A stretch of 31,430 nt of DNA. Source: a virus. The translations under genes were made by a program, and so were the position numbers. How positions within the stretch are numbered: the first letter of the stretch is position 1; each line of letters starts with the position of its first letter. The notes below the pieces were generated by a model that had not been told where the DNA came from, did no database searches, and saw only the letters and a list, made by a program, of their open reading frames with translations. Positions 14,497 to 23,479 of this stretch are shown here, piece after piece. The stretch is taken from positions 1 through 31,430 of IMG/VR virus record IMGVR_UViG_3300031707_004129; one strand, written 5' to 3'.

Positions 14497-15135
14497 GTGG
14501 CGACGGACCTTGTCACGCTGGAAGAACTCAAGGCCTACCTCGGGCCCGAGGTCAAGAAAAGCTCTCAGCACGACGAGCAGTTGGCGGACCTCGTCTCCGT
14601 CGCCTCTCAGTGGGTTCGGGACGAGATCAACCGCGACTTCGACGAGAGGACTTACGCGGAGGTGCTCAACGGGAACGACCAGCCGGTTCTCCCTCTCATG
14701 CACGAGCCGGTCAAGACGACGGCCGCCTTCACGGTCACGGAGAACGGCGTCTCGCTCGTCGCCGCGTTCGGCTACTCCGCGACGGCGGACGTCATCGTCC
14801 AACCCGGGGCGGCCGCTCCTCGGGAGAGCGCGTACATCCACCGGCTCATCGGGCCGACGAGCGTCATCGCCGGCGCCTCCCTCTACTCGTCCGGAGTATG
14901 GACGGCCGGCGTGCAGAACATCGCCGTCGGCTACACGGCCGGCTACTCCGCCGCCAACATGCCGCGGTCCATCAAGGCGCTGGTGAAGTACCTCGCTGCG
15001 CGGGCGTGGAAGGAGTCGAACCGGAAGGAGATCGGGATCTCCAGGAGGAGCACGGGCGGACGGTCCGTGGACTTCCTCAAGGAACTCCCGGCCATCTACC
15101 TCAACACGATCCAGAACTGGAAGAAGTTCACCTAA
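14497..15135 (+). CDS. head-tail connector (HK97 gp6-like adaptor)
   Basis: 212 residues from GTG 14497 behind GAGGAGGT. Starts LVTLEELKAYLG with helical HDEQLADLVSVASQWVRDEINRDF, the hallmark of gp6-like adaptors that dock under the portal. Then a beta middle and a C-terminal helix (MPRSIKALVKYLAARAWKES). The order capsid, small protein, adaptor fits. The stop shares a base with the next start. Confidence 0.8.
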   Translation: MATDLVTLEELKAYLGPEVKKSSQHDEQLADLVSVASQWVRDEINRDFDERTYAEVLNGNDQPVLPLMHEPVKTTAAFTVTENGVSLVAAFGYSATADVIVQPGAAAPRESAYIHRLIGPTSVIAGASLYSSGVWTAGVQNIAVGYTAGYSAANMPRSIKALVKYLAARAWKESNRKEIGISRRSTGGRSVDFLKELPAIYLNTIQNWKKFT

Positions 15136-15719
15136 TGGCGCAGGCGGTCAGCGGTTTCCGGATTCGCATCGTCGGCTCCGAGGAAGCCCGGAGGCGAATG
15201 GACGAGGTCTCCGCCAAGCTGTACGAGGCGGCTCACGAGGTCTGCTCCATCTCCGCCGTCCGCCTGCGCGGTCGAATCATCCGGAACATCGAGTCGACGT
15301 TCGGGTTCACGAAGTCACGGGTCCCGCGCCCCAAGACGAATCGACTTTCCCGGGCCGTCCGGGCGTGGTCCGAGACGGGTCCCGGAGGCGCCCGAGTCGT
15401 CGCCGGCGTTGCAGCACTCGCCCCTTACGCCCGGATCCAGGAGTTCGGCGGGAGGACGGCAGCCCACTTCATCGCCGCCAAGAACAAGCTCTCCCTCCGG
15501 TGGATCGCTCCCGAGTTCGTCGGGCCCATCCAACTCACGAAGCGCGGGAAGCCGACGAGGACGGGGAACGCGGGCGCCTTCCGATTCGCGAAGTGGGTCC
15601 TGCACCCCGGATCCGAGATCCCGGCGCGCCCGTACTTCCGGCCGGCGGTAGAGGTCGAGAAGGACCGCTTCGCCGGCGACCTGCGCGCGCGGTTCTCCAC
15701 TATCTTGAGGAGCCCGTGA
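15135..15719 (+). CDS. head-tail joining protein (HK97 gp10-like)
   Basis: 194 residues from ATG 15135, sharing one base with the preceding stop. Basic, with helical GSEEARRRMDEVSAKL, ALAPYARIQEFGGRTAAH (the Y-A-x-x-x-E-F-G box of gp10-like proteins) and IPARPYFRPAVE near the end. The family bridges connector and tail terminator. Confidence 0.8.
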   Translation: MAQAVSGFRIRIVGSEEARRRMDEVSAKLYEAAHEVCSISAVRLRGRIIRNIESTFGFTKSRVPRPKTNRLSRAVRAWSETGPGGARVVAGVAALAPYARIQEFGGRTAAHFIAAKNKLSLRWIAPEFVGPIQLTKRGKPTRTGNAGAFRFAKWVLHPGSEIPARPYFRPAVEVEKDRFAGDLRARFSTILRSP

Positions 15720-15720
15720 G

Positions 15721-16224
15721 ATGCCGCCCTTGACTCCGCTCGCGAACCCCGGAACGGTGGAGAAGGCCATCCAAGCGGTCGCCACCGCGTACGAGATGCT
15801 CCGCGTCGAGAACGGCTACCGATACGACGTCGTCAAGGTCTACCGGCACACGATGTCCGAGGAGACGCTCGACGACCTGGAGTCGCCGGCGATCTTCGTC
15901 GTCCGGCCGGAGGCGCAGACCGGATCCATCGTGTGGCAGGACGAGCGCGCGTACCTGGAGACGCTCCGGCTCGACGTCGTCGGCTACCTGCGCGCGGAGG
16001 GAGAGAACCCGGAGGACGAGGGGCTCGCCACGAAGGCGGAGGCCTTCCTCTCCGACATGAAGAAGCTGGCGATGGTGGACTCGCAGTTCGGCCTCGGGCC
16101 CTCCGGGGAGATCAAGAACTCCCGGATCGTGGCGGACGGCAACGACGCGGCGTGGGACTCCGGCGGAGCGACCGTCGGGATGGGGATAGAGTTGACCGTG
16201 TTTTGGGACGGGACGAACCCGTAG
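15721..16224 (+). CDS. tail terminator-like protein
   Basis: 167 residues from ATG 15721, two bases after the preceding gene. Alpha/beta composition with a strand YRYDVVKVYRH, AIFVVRPEAQTG, ETLRLDVVGYLR and VGMGIELTVFWD. Size, fold pattern and place between gp10-like and tail tube genes indicate the tail terminator that caps tube growth. Identification rests mainly on synteny. Confidence 0.68.
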   Translation: MPPLTPLANPGTVEKAIQAVATAYEMLRVENGYRYDVVKVYRHTMSEETLDDLESPAIFVVRPEAQTGSIVWQDERAYLETLRLDVVGYLRAEGENPEDEGLATKAEAFLSDMKKLAMVDSQFGLGPSGEIKNSRIVADGNDAAWDSGGATVGMGIELTVFWDGTNP

Positions 16225-16234
16225 GAGGGAGAGC

Positions 16235-16504
16235 ATGGCGAAGAAGTGGAAGATCACGGCGACGGAAAAGATGCCGCCCGGGGCGACCTTGCAGATCGGG
16301 GTCGCGCGCTGCGGGAACTTCGGCAAGGTGAAGGATCCCCTCACGGGGAAGATGGTCGACGGCCTGGACCAAGCCGGCCTCGTGGAACTCGCCCCGGGAC
16401 AGAGCGTCGAGGTCGAGCACGTCGAGTACCCGGAGCGCTTCGACCACGCCGTGGCGGCCGGCTACGCCGTCGTCGAGAAGCTCGGGGCCGACAAGCCGAA
16501 GTAG
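16235..16504 (+). CDS. small tail-region protein, unknown
   Basis: 89 residues from ATG 16235 behind GGAGGGAG. Lys-rich, beta-rich sequence (ATLQIGVARCGNFGKV, LVELAPGQSVEVEHVEYP). I recognise no family. It lies between terminator and tube genes and may be a tube accessory or a decoration protein. Confidence 0.65.
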   Translation: MAKKWKITATEKMPPGATLQIGVARCGNFGKVKDPLTGKMVDGLDQAGLVELAPGQSVEVEHVEYPERFDHAVAAGYAVVEKLGADKPK

Positions 16505-16546
16505 GACCGGAACGGAACGGGCCGAAGGGCCGATAGGAGAAGGCAC

Positions 16547-17092
16547 ATGGCTGTTGCACTCGGGAGCGTGAAAGTCAAGGCGGCGGTCGTCAAGGTCGGC
16601 CCGTACGTCACCGCGAAGGGAGTCATCACTCCGCTGGACGTCGGACTCACGAAGGGCGGCGTGACGATCGGGCCGAAGGCGACCTACCATCCCATCGAGG
16701 GAGATCAGTACCTCGGGGAACTCTCCGGGATCCCGACGAAGCGGGAACTGGAGGTCAAGTTCACGATGACGGAGACGGACTACTCCAAGCTGATGCTCGC
16801 GTTCATGATGACTGACGACGTCGCGCACAAGGCCGGGACGACGCCGAACTGGATCATCAACGTGGACGCCGACTCCCCGGAGCAGTACCGGTGCCTCGTC
16901 CTCTCCATCGTGGGAGGCGGACTCGGGACCACCGGACTCCGGACGCTCACGTTCTGGCGGACGGTCTGCGTCGCCTGCGACCCGATCCCCTACAAGAAGG
17001 ACCAGGAGCAGATGTACGCCGTGACGATGCGTGTCTACCAGGAGATCACGGGGACGGCCGTCGACAACTTCTACAATCAGACCGACACCTAA
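16547..17092 (+). CDS. major tail tube protein
   Basis: 181 residues from ATG 16547 after TAGGAGAAGG. Beta-rich, with LGELSGIPTKRELEVKFTMTET, and mid-protein YRCLVLSIVGGGLGTTG, common in tube proteins, which present the target with N- and C-terminal strands. Placed directly before the chaperone and tape measure. Good positional evidence, moderate family evidence. Confidence 0.72.
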   Translation: MAVALGSVKVKAAVVKVGPYVTAKGVITPLDVGLTKGGVTIGPKATYHPIEGDQYLGELSGIPTKRELEVKFTMTETDYSKLMLAFMMTDDVAHKAGTTPNWIINVDADSPEQYRCLVLSIVGGGLGTTGLRTLTFWRTVCVACDPIPYKKDQEQMYAVTMRVYQEITGTAVDNFYNQTDT

Positions 17093-17126
17093 GCGGAGGC
17101 GCCGGTCCTGCCGAGGAGGACTCACG

Positions 17127-17759
17127 TTGGACGCTTACGATCTCATCGACGTACGACTCCCGGTGGAGGTGGGCGGCCGGAAGTTCCACGCCGTCCGCCT
17201 CCGCCTCCGGGACGTCCTGCGCATCCTCGTCCGGTTCGACGAGGACCTCCGTCGCTTCGTGGCGGCGGACGAGCCCGACGCCCTTGAGCTTTTCCACTCC
17301 CTCGACCTGGAGGCCACGGCGGACCTGTTCGCGTTCGCCCTGGACCCGTACGACCCGACCTTCCTCCGAGAACACCTGGACCTCCAGAAGGCCGGGGAGG
17401 TCGCGATCCTCATCGGAGTCGTGAACGACATAGACCGGATCTGGAGCGCCTTGAAGCTCGGCCGGCCTCCTGGAGCGCGGGAGGAGGAGTCGCCTCCGGA
17501 GCCGGTGCAGGCACGGCCGCCCCGCGCGTCTCCGCTCGTCCGCGTCATCGACCGGATGGCCGAACGCTACGGGATGGACCCGGTCAAGGTCCTGGACTGG
17601 CCCTTCGAGGCCTTCTTGACGCTGGTCGACGCGGCCGACGAGGACGTCGACGCCGTCGCGCGCGCGGCCATGAGCAACGCCGGAATCGACCCCGACCTCC
17701 TGGACGACTCCAACATCAAACCGGGCCCGATGCCCGACTTCAACAAGCTGGTGAACTGA
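17127..17759 (+). CDS. probable tail assembly chaperone
   Basis: 210 residues starting at TTG 17127, chosen because GAGGAGGA lies six bases upstream; the longer frame from 17031 runs through the tube gene and is a shadow. Starts with DAYDLIDVRLPVEVGGRKFHAVRLRLRDVLRI, then helices, a Pro-rich hinge (about 120-140) and VLDWPFEAFLTLVDAADED, typical of chaperones before tape measures. No overlapping frameshift partner is seen, so the usual two-product arrangement may be missing. Confidence 0.7.
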   Translation: MDAYDLIDVRLPVEVGGRKFHAVRLRLRDVLRILVRFDEDLRRFVAADEPDALELFHSLDLEATADLFAFALDPYDPTFLREHLDLQKAGEVAILIGVVNDIDRIWSALKLGRPPGAREEESPPEPVQARPPRASPLVRVIDRMAERYGMDPVKVLDWPFEAFLTLVDAADEDVDAVARAAMSNAGIDPDLLDDSNIKPGPMPDFNKLVN

Positions 17760-17760
17760 G

Positions 17761-19512
17761 ATGGCAGGCGAAGACCTGACGCTCCGAGCGGTCCTGGAGG
17801 CGGTCCTCGACGCGAAGGGGTTCGAGGACTTCAAGACGAGAGTGGAGGATGCCGCCGCGACCGCGAAGAAGTCCGGCGGAGGAGCGGAGGAGGCCGGCGG
17901 CCACTTCGACCGGCTCGGCAGAATCCTCCCGCGGCAGGCCTTCTCGATGCTCTCTCAGGAGATGCTGCGGAACGCCGGAGTCCAGCAGGGCCTCGGACCG
18001 CTGACCCGCGTCTCAACGATAGCGCTCGAATCCCTCGCCGCGGCAGGGCATCTCACGACCGGCGCGCTCGCCGGCGCCACGCTCGGGATCTCCCTCCTCC
18101 TCCCGCTCATCGCCGCCCTCGTCATCAAGTCGGACGAGACGGCCGACGCGAGCAAGCGCGTCCAGGTCGACACGGACACGCTCGTCGAGACGTACGAGAA
18201 GCTCCGGGCGAAGACGGGACACCTGTCGAAGTCGCAGGAGGAATACCTCAAGGTCCTCAAGGAGGTCCAGGCCGAGGAGCGCAAGCAGGCGGAGGAGGCC
18301 ATCGAGGCGCAGATCCGGGCGCAGGACAAGCTCATCGCGAGCACGATGTCCTTGTGGGGCGCCACGAAGCTCTACTTCAAAGAGACGCTCGACTTCTACC
18401 GCGGGAAGCGGGAGACGCTCTCTCTCGACCAGAGGATGCTCGAGATCACCGAGAAGGCGCGGAAGGAGCAGGAGCGCCTCGCCGCGGAACTGGAGAACCT
18501 CCGGAAGGCGCATCAACTCGGCTACAAGAGCGCGCAGGATCAAGCGGCCGCGGAACTGGACGCCGCCGAGAAGGCGAAGGTCGCGGCCGAGAAGGCGGCC
18601 GACGCGGCGAAGAAGCTCGCCGAGTACCGGCTCAACCTGTTCCAACGCACGGAGGCGGAACTCGCCCAACTCGCCATCGACCGGGCGGAGACGACGTTCG
18701 ACCGGGAGAAGGCCATCGCGCGGCAAGAAGCGCTCCTCCTACAGATCCAACTCAGCAGCGCCTTGAAGCTCGGAGCGACCGAGGACCAGATGAACAAGCT
18801 CCGGGAGGTCGGGCACCTGCGACTCTTGACCCGGATCCGAGCCGAGGAGAAGAAGTACGCGACGGAGCGGGCCAAGCAGATCGAGGACGGCATCCGGAAG
18901 AACCGGGAGGAGGCGGAGGCGGTCATCGCCAACCTGGAGAAGATCCGGGCGCTGGAGAAGGCCGCGCACGACGCCAAGATCGCGGAGCGGCAGGAGACGG
19001 CGGACGCGATGGCTCAGACGGCGAACATGGCCGTCTCCGTGTTCGGGAAGAACAAAGCGCTCGCCATAGCGGCCGCCATCGCGGACACGTACGCGGCGGC
19101 GAACAAGGCCTTGGCCTCGGGCGCTCCGCCCTGGAACTTCGTCATGATGGCGCTGACGATAGCGATGGGGATAAAGAACGTGCAGTCGATTCGCGCCGCC
19201 AGCCCCGAGGGCGGGTTCGACGACCCCGGGAACGACGCCATCGTGAACGAGGCCTTCCGGAACGTCGGCCGGCGGTGGGCGTCCGACATGGTCGGCCTCG
19301 CCAAGAGCGGTTTCACGGAGGGACTCTCCACCGCCGGCAGGTCCGGCGGCTCCGTCGTGAATCAAACCCGCATCGACCGCGGGACGCACATCGGGACGGC
19401 CAACTTCAACGGCCTGCTCGGGACGCCGAATCAAGCCATCCTCGACCTGGAGCGCCGGATGATCCGGACGCGCCGCGTGGAGAAGCGAACGCAGCGGAGG
19501 TCGAAGCTCTAA
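17761..19512 (+). CDS. tape measure protein
   Basis: 583 residues from ATG 17761, two bases after the chaperone. A hydrophobic segment near residues 100-120 (GALAGATLGISLLLPLIAAL) precedes about 300 residues of coiled coil (KSQEEYLKVLKEVQAEERK, QDQAAAELDAAEKAK and on). The end has the family signature KALAIAAAIADTYAAANKAL and MMALTIAMGIKNVQ. Such proteins set tail length; this one implies a rather short tube of under about 90 nm by the usual 1.5 angstrom per residue. The stop overlaps the next start. Confidence 0.88.
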   Translation: MAGEDLTLRAVLEAVLDAKGFEDFKTRVEDAAATAKKSGGGAEEAGGHFDRLGRILPRQAFSMLSQEMLRNAGVQQGLGPLTRVSTIALESLAAAGHLTTGALAGATLGISLLLPLIAALVIKSDETADASKRVQVDTDTLVETYEKLRAKTGHLSKSQEEYLKVLKEVQAEERKQAEEAIEAQIRAQDKLIASTMSLWGATKLYFKETLDFYRGKRETLSLDQRMLEITEKARKEQERLAAELENLRKAHQLGYKSAQDQAAAELDAAEKAKVAAEKAADAAKKLAEYRLNLFQRTEAELAQLAIDRAETTFDREKAIARQEALLLQIQLSSALKLGATEDQMNKLREVGHLRLLTRIRAEEKKYATERAKQIEDGIRKNREEAEAVIANLEKIRALEKAAHDAKIAERQETADAMAQTANMAVSVFGKNKALAIAAAIADTYAAANKALASGAPPWNFVMMALTIAMGIKNVQSIRAASPEGGFDDPGNDAIVNEAFRNVGRRWASDMVGLAKSGFTEGLSTAGRSGGSVVNQTRIDRGTHIGTANFNGLLGTPNQAILDLERRMIRTRRVEKRTQRRSKL

Positions 19513-22385
19513 TGCCGACGCGGTTCTACTTCGACGACACGGTCTACTGGAACGGCGGGACCTCCAACCCGGCCGACCCGGCGTACTCCGCGAGTTGGCA
19601 CGAGACGAACGTCTCGCTGCGCTTGAAGCTCTCAACGTCGAAGAACACGGTCAACTGGAGCGACAACACGATCCAGAAGAACGTCGCCGGCGCGCCGAAG
19701 TACGGCCTCATGCGGGTGTACGTCTCCGACCCGTTCCCGAAGGCCTTCACGCTCTCCGGCAAGGTGCGCGGTCAGTTCATGGCGAACGAGCAGGGAGCCG
19801 GGAACGACGCTTGCCGCGCGGTCATAATTCGAGTGGCGAGCGGGGACTGCAAGGCCTTCCGCCTGCCGGTCGTCCTCTCCCACCTGCCGGCCGCGGTGGT
19901 CAGCGAGTTCAGCGCCGTCGGCGCGCAGAACCGGAACTTCCCGCCCGAGACGCTCATCAACCCCGTCGCGGTCCAGGTCGGGGACCGCCTCGTCGTGGAG
20001 GTCGGCGCCGCGTACTTCACGACGTCCTCGGGCGTCGGGACGACGGTCCTCCTCCGGAGCGGCTGCAAGGTGGGGTCGGACGACCTCCCCGTCGATGAGA
20101 GCTACACGCTCCCGGAGGCCTCCCCGTGGATAGAGTTCGAGCAGGACTTCCCCGGCGTCGTGACGGTCTCCCCGAAGATGGTGACGCTCGGGACGAAGGT
20201 CGGGCCCCTCGTCGGCCTGGACTACTCCTTCGAACTCGTCTCCCCGGACGGGGACATCTACGACGTGACGGAGCGCGTCTCGATGGAGGGGCTCTCCAAG
20301 CTGACCCTGACCGTCGAGCGGAACCTCCACGAGTTCCGCGCCGGGGACCTGAGCTTGACCTTCGACGACGGGGACGGGTTCTTCTCCGCCTTGTGGGAGG
20401 CCATCGTCCCGGCGGACCTGTGGCGCCTCAACGCGAACCGGGAGGGCGTCCGCCACTTCTCCGGCGTCATCCCTGGCATCGACTCGATCCGCTTCGACCG
20501 GAAGCAGCAGACCGTCGAGGTCACGGTCCTGGACCTCTCGAAGCTCCTGGAGGACATCTCCTCCGAGACGGTCGGACGGAACCCCGACGCGTACGCCCTC
20601 ACCGTCGACGCGGCGGTCAGCGCCACCGTCCTCACCGTGAACGGGACCGCGGACCTCTACAACGGGGACACGCTCAACCTCTCGACGGAACTCACGACGG
20701 AGGACGTCACGATAGCGCGCGTCCTGACGACGACGACGATCCAGATCACGAACCCGCTCTCGAACGCCTTCGTCGCGCTCGACACGGTCGTGGTCCTGAC
20801 CTCCCCGTACTACCGCTCCAAGACGCCGGACTTCCTCATCAACGCGCTGCTCGACGCGGCAGGAGATCGGATCTCCGGCCGATCCATCCGGCTCCAGACC
20901 ACGAGCACGGTCCACGCCGTCCCGCTTTTCTCGGACATGAACGCCGGCCGGCTCCCCGAGACGAACGTGCCGAAGGCGTGGCTACAGAAGAACGCGAAGA
21001 ACTTCCTCTACTTCGGGACGGGCGGGACCTCCTGGGAGCAGGTGAACCCCGAGGACGACTGGACGTCCGTGTCGCCGGCGCGCAACTGGATAGACTGGAG
21101 CCCCTACCGGACTCAGGCCGAAGGGGAACCGGGAACATTCGCCACAGTGCCATCGGGCATCGATCCGGACAACATAGGGATCGATCTGACTCCGGGCGCC
21201 TTCGTGGCCTGGGGTGTAGAAAAGACCACCTTGGCCAAATTAAATAAATGGACCTCGGCTGATGGTCTGAGTTGGAGTTCGAAAACGTTGGTGGCGAATC
21301 TCGGAGATGGAGTCACGCACGACATCGACTTCATAGGCGCGGATTACGATCCCATTCGCAACAGAGTGTATTACTTCTGGTGGTCGACGGGTGCAGGAAC
21401 TCAGGAGTTCGGCTATTGGGATGTGAGCGCCGCGACGAAGGTCGTTCTCGATTCCGCCGATCAGCGATCCGGAACTATTCGCTATTCAAAGGAAGCCGAT
21501 GCTGTCCTGGTCTACAACGACACGCAGAACCGGGTCGAGATGTGGCGCGACGTCAGCGTCGTGAAGACGTACGCGGGGGCGTACGCGGGGGACTTCGGCC
21601 GGGGATTAAGGTGGTCGCGCTACCTGGACGGCGCGTGGTACTGCCTCGCCTATCCGCTCAACCTCCCGACGATCCTCTACTCCGCCGACGACCTGGACAC
21701 GGTCACGGCCATCGTCCTCGACAACGCCCCCGTGACCGGCGCGACGACGCGGCGGCTCACGATAGTCAACGGGACGATCCGGATCGCCTGCAACTGTATG
21801 CCGACGGGAGCGACGAGCCCTCAGTGCCGCTACTTCGTGGGGTCCTCCGGCGTCGGCAGCTTCGCCGGCGTCATCCCGTACGCGAACTTCGAGGGACAGT
21901 CCCTCATCAACTCCCTGGACGACCTCGCCATCCTGCTCAACGCCGTCTTCTACGTCGACACGCAGGCGGTCGCGCACTTCGTCCACCGGGAACTCGACTC
22001 GGGCGTCCCGCTCAAGCTCCTGGACGACCTCGTGCTGGAACGGGAGGAGGAGCCGATCTGGCTGGAGTTCTACGACTACTGCGAGTTCAAGCTGGAGGAC
22101 GGGACCGTCGGGAGCGCCGGACAGAAGACCTCCGCCTCTAGGAACCTCACCGTCGACATTCAACTGACGACCTCGTACTCCGTCGCGACGGCCGCGGCGA
22201 TTTACCTGCTTTCGTTCTACGGGAAGAAGCGGCGCCACAACAAGGTCGACGTCGAGGACGACGGGACGGTGTACGCTCTGCTCGACCCGATCCGACTCGA
22301 CGGCGTCGACTGGCTGGTCTACTCTGTGGAGCGCGACCTCGCGACGTGGGAGGTCACGCTCGAACTCCTGGAGAACGTCTCATGA
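19512..22385 (+). CDS. large tail tip/hub protein with a low-GC insert
   Basis: 957 residues from ATG 19512 (overlap TAATG with the tape measure). Residues about 1-210 form a beta domain. Residues 230-430 resemble hub or distal-tail proteins (VSMEGLSKLTLTVERNLHEFRAGDLSLTFDDGDG, VEVTVLDLSKLLEDI). Residues about 535-675 lie in a clearly less GC-rich stretch (21120-21530) with WTSADGLSWSSKTLVANLGDG, a blade-like repeat pattern. The C-terminal part (LDDLAILLNAVFYVDTQ, DPIRLDGVDWLVYSVERD) returns to the hub type. A four-residue-unit duplication YAGA-YAGD (21567-21590) closes the insert. Probably the central tip protein with an exchangeable host-binding module. Confidence 0.72.
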   Translation: MPTRFYFDDTVYWNGGTSNPADPAYSASWHETNVSLRLKLSTSKNTVNWSDNTIQKNVAGAPKYGLMRVYVSDPFPKAFTLSGKVRGQFMANEQGAGNDACRAVIIRVASGDCKAFRLPVVLSHLPAAVVSEFSAVGAQNRNFPPETLINPVAVQVGDRLVVEVGAAYFTTSSGVGTTVLLRSGCKVGSDDLPVDESYTLPEASPWIEFEQDFPGVVTVSPKMVTLGTKVGPLVGLDYSFELVSPDGDIYDVTERVSMEGLSKLTLTVERNLHEFRAGDLSLTFDDGDGFFSALWEAIVPADLWRLNANREGVRHFSGVIPGIDSIRFDRKQQTVEVTVLDLSKLLEDISSETVGRNPDAYALTVDAAVSATVLTVNGTADLYNGDTLNLSTELTTEDVTIARVLTTTTIQITNPLSNAFVALDTVVVLTSPYYRSKTPDFLINALLDAAGDRISGRSIRLQTTSTVHAVPLFSDMNAGRLPETNVPKAWLQKNAKNFLYFGTGGTSWEQVNPEDDWTSVSPARNWIDWSPYRTQAEGEPGTFATVPSGIDPDNIGIDLTPGAFVAWGVEKTTLAKLNKWTSADGLSWSSKTLVANLGDGVTHDIDFIGADYDPIRNRVYYFWWSTGAGTQEFGYWDVSAATKVVLDSADQRSGTIRYSKEADAVLVYNDTQNRVEMWRDVSVVKTYAGAYAGDFGRGLRWSRYLDGAWYCLAYPLNLPTILYSADDLDTVTAIVLDNAPVTGATTRRLTIVNGTIRIACNCMPTGATSPQCRYFVGSSGVGSFAGVIPYANFEGQSLINSLDDLAILLNAVFYVDTQAVAHFVHRELDSGVPLKLLDDLVLEREEEPIWLEFYDYCEFKLEDGTVGSAGQKTSASRNLTVDIQLTTSYSVATAAAIYLLSFYGKKRRHNKVDVEDDGTVYALLDPIRLDGVDWLVYSVERDLATWEVTLELLENVS
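21120..21530. other. lower-GC module inside the tail tip gene
   Basis: Codons in this stretch use A/T third positions (for example the run around 21233-21255 reading leu-asn-lys) much more than the gene on either side, while the reading frame stays open. This points to module replacement by recombination in a receptor-facing domain. Confidence 0.6.
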
Positions 22386-23278
22386 TCCGCTGGTATCCGA
22401 TGGCGCGCGCGAAGTCCCGGCTGGCCGGCTTCCCGGTCGTGTATGACCTGACGAAGATCTCCTACCTCGTCGGCGTGTTCCCGCGCTACGACCCCGTCGT
22501 CCGCCGCATCGAGACGATAACCCGGGAACTCCGGGAGAAGCGCTTCGCCGTGCGCGTGGCGGCGGAGCTCAACTTCGAGGTCCCGCACTCCAGGGCCCGC
22601 AACCTCGTCGCGCGCTGGACCGAGTTCACGGGGAACCTCATCCGGAACGCGAACGACCTCTCCTCTCCGGACTGGACGCTCGGCTTCGCCACCGTGGCGC
22701 GGAGCCCGGAGCGGGACCCGGTCGGCCTCCTGGACGCGTGGCGCGTGACGGACGCGGACGCCGCGCACGGCGGGACGATCATCCACAGCACCGTGGATGG
22801 CGGCTACGCGGGCCGGCTCTCGTACTTCTTCCGCGCGGACGCCTCCCACCCGACCGGCGCGACGCTGAACGGGCTCGACGCGAACTTCCAGGCCGACGCC
22901 TTCTGGCGACACGGCTCGGTGATCTACGACGCCGGGACGGGCCCCTATGCAAATTGGGCGGTCGTCTTGTCCGTCTTCTCGACGGCGGACGTCTTCTCGA
23001 CGGGGACGGTGGACCTGTACGCGCCGGACGTCCGGGCGATAGTCACGATGCCGGGGACGGACGAGGAGATCCTCGCGGACCTCAAGAACAAGCTGGCGTC
23101 GGACGATTGGGACGTCGAGGTCTCCCTCGACGGCGGCCTGACCTGGAGAACGGTGCTGCTGGACTCGCACGAGAAGCTCCGGATGGAGGACAAGTGGGTC
23201 GGCTACCGGGAGAACTTCGCCTTCACCTGCGCGAAGGTCATCCGGGACGTCCCGGCGACCCGAGACGGCGTGTGGTAG
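22382..23278 (+). CDS. tail tip-associated protein, unknown family
   Basis: 298 residues from ATG 22382 in an ATGA overlap with the tip gene, so expression is coupled. Basic N-terminal part (RWYPMARAKSRLAGFPVVYDL), then a beta-rich middle with a lectin- or jelly-roll-like look (LSYFFRADASHPTGATL, FWRHGSVIYDAG) and a C-terminal part resembling other tail fragments (DWDVEVSLDGGLTWRTV). Likely a distal tail component. Confidence 0.65.
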   Translation: MIRWYPMARAKSRLAGFPVVYDLTKISYLVGVFPRYDPVVRRIETITRELREKRFAVRVAAELNFEVPHSRARNLVARWTEFTGNLIRNANDLSSPDWTLGFATVARSPERDPVGLLDAWRVTDADAAHGGTIIHSTVDGGYAGRLSYFFRADASHPTGATLNGLDANFQADAFWRHGSVIYDAGTGPYANWAVVLSVFSTADVFSTGTVDLYAPDVRAIVTMPGTDEEILADLKNKLASDDWDVEVSLDGGLTWRTVLLDSHEKLRMEDKWVGYRENFAFTCAKVIRDVPATRDGVW

Positions 23279-23291
23279 GAGGAGGAGAGAG

Positions 23292-23471
23292 ATGGCGTTC
23301 TACAACGTGAGTGTGAAAAGGGTCCGGCAGTTCCTCATCCTCGTCGAGGCGGATGACGCCGTCTCGGCGGAACAGAAGGCCAAGCAGCGCGTGAAGAACT
23401 CGGAAGTCACGGAGTACCGCGAAGTGCTGACCTCCAAGAGCATCCTCGTCGACCCGGACGCGATAGTCTAG
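23292..23471 (+). CDS. short protein between tail genes, unknown
   Basis: 59 residues, ATG 23292 with GGAGGAGAGAG directly upstream and stop TAG 23469. Sequence begins MAFYNVSVKRVRQFLILVEADDAVSAEQKAKQ in pieces of beta-beta-alpha character, like small proteins that process an amino acid repeat by 'ubiquitin-like' folds. The ribosome site and compact spacing support it. Function unknown. Confidence 0.65.
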   Translation: MAFYNVSVKRVRQFLILVEADDAVSAEQKAKQRVKNSEVTEYREVLTSKSILVDPDAIV

Positions 23472-23479
23472 GAGCGGAA

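Noticed and set aside
18354-19511. Upstream extension of the tail tip frame through the tape measure gene
   Set aside because: Arg/Gly-rich shadow; ATG 19512 overlaps the tape measure stop in the usual coupled way.
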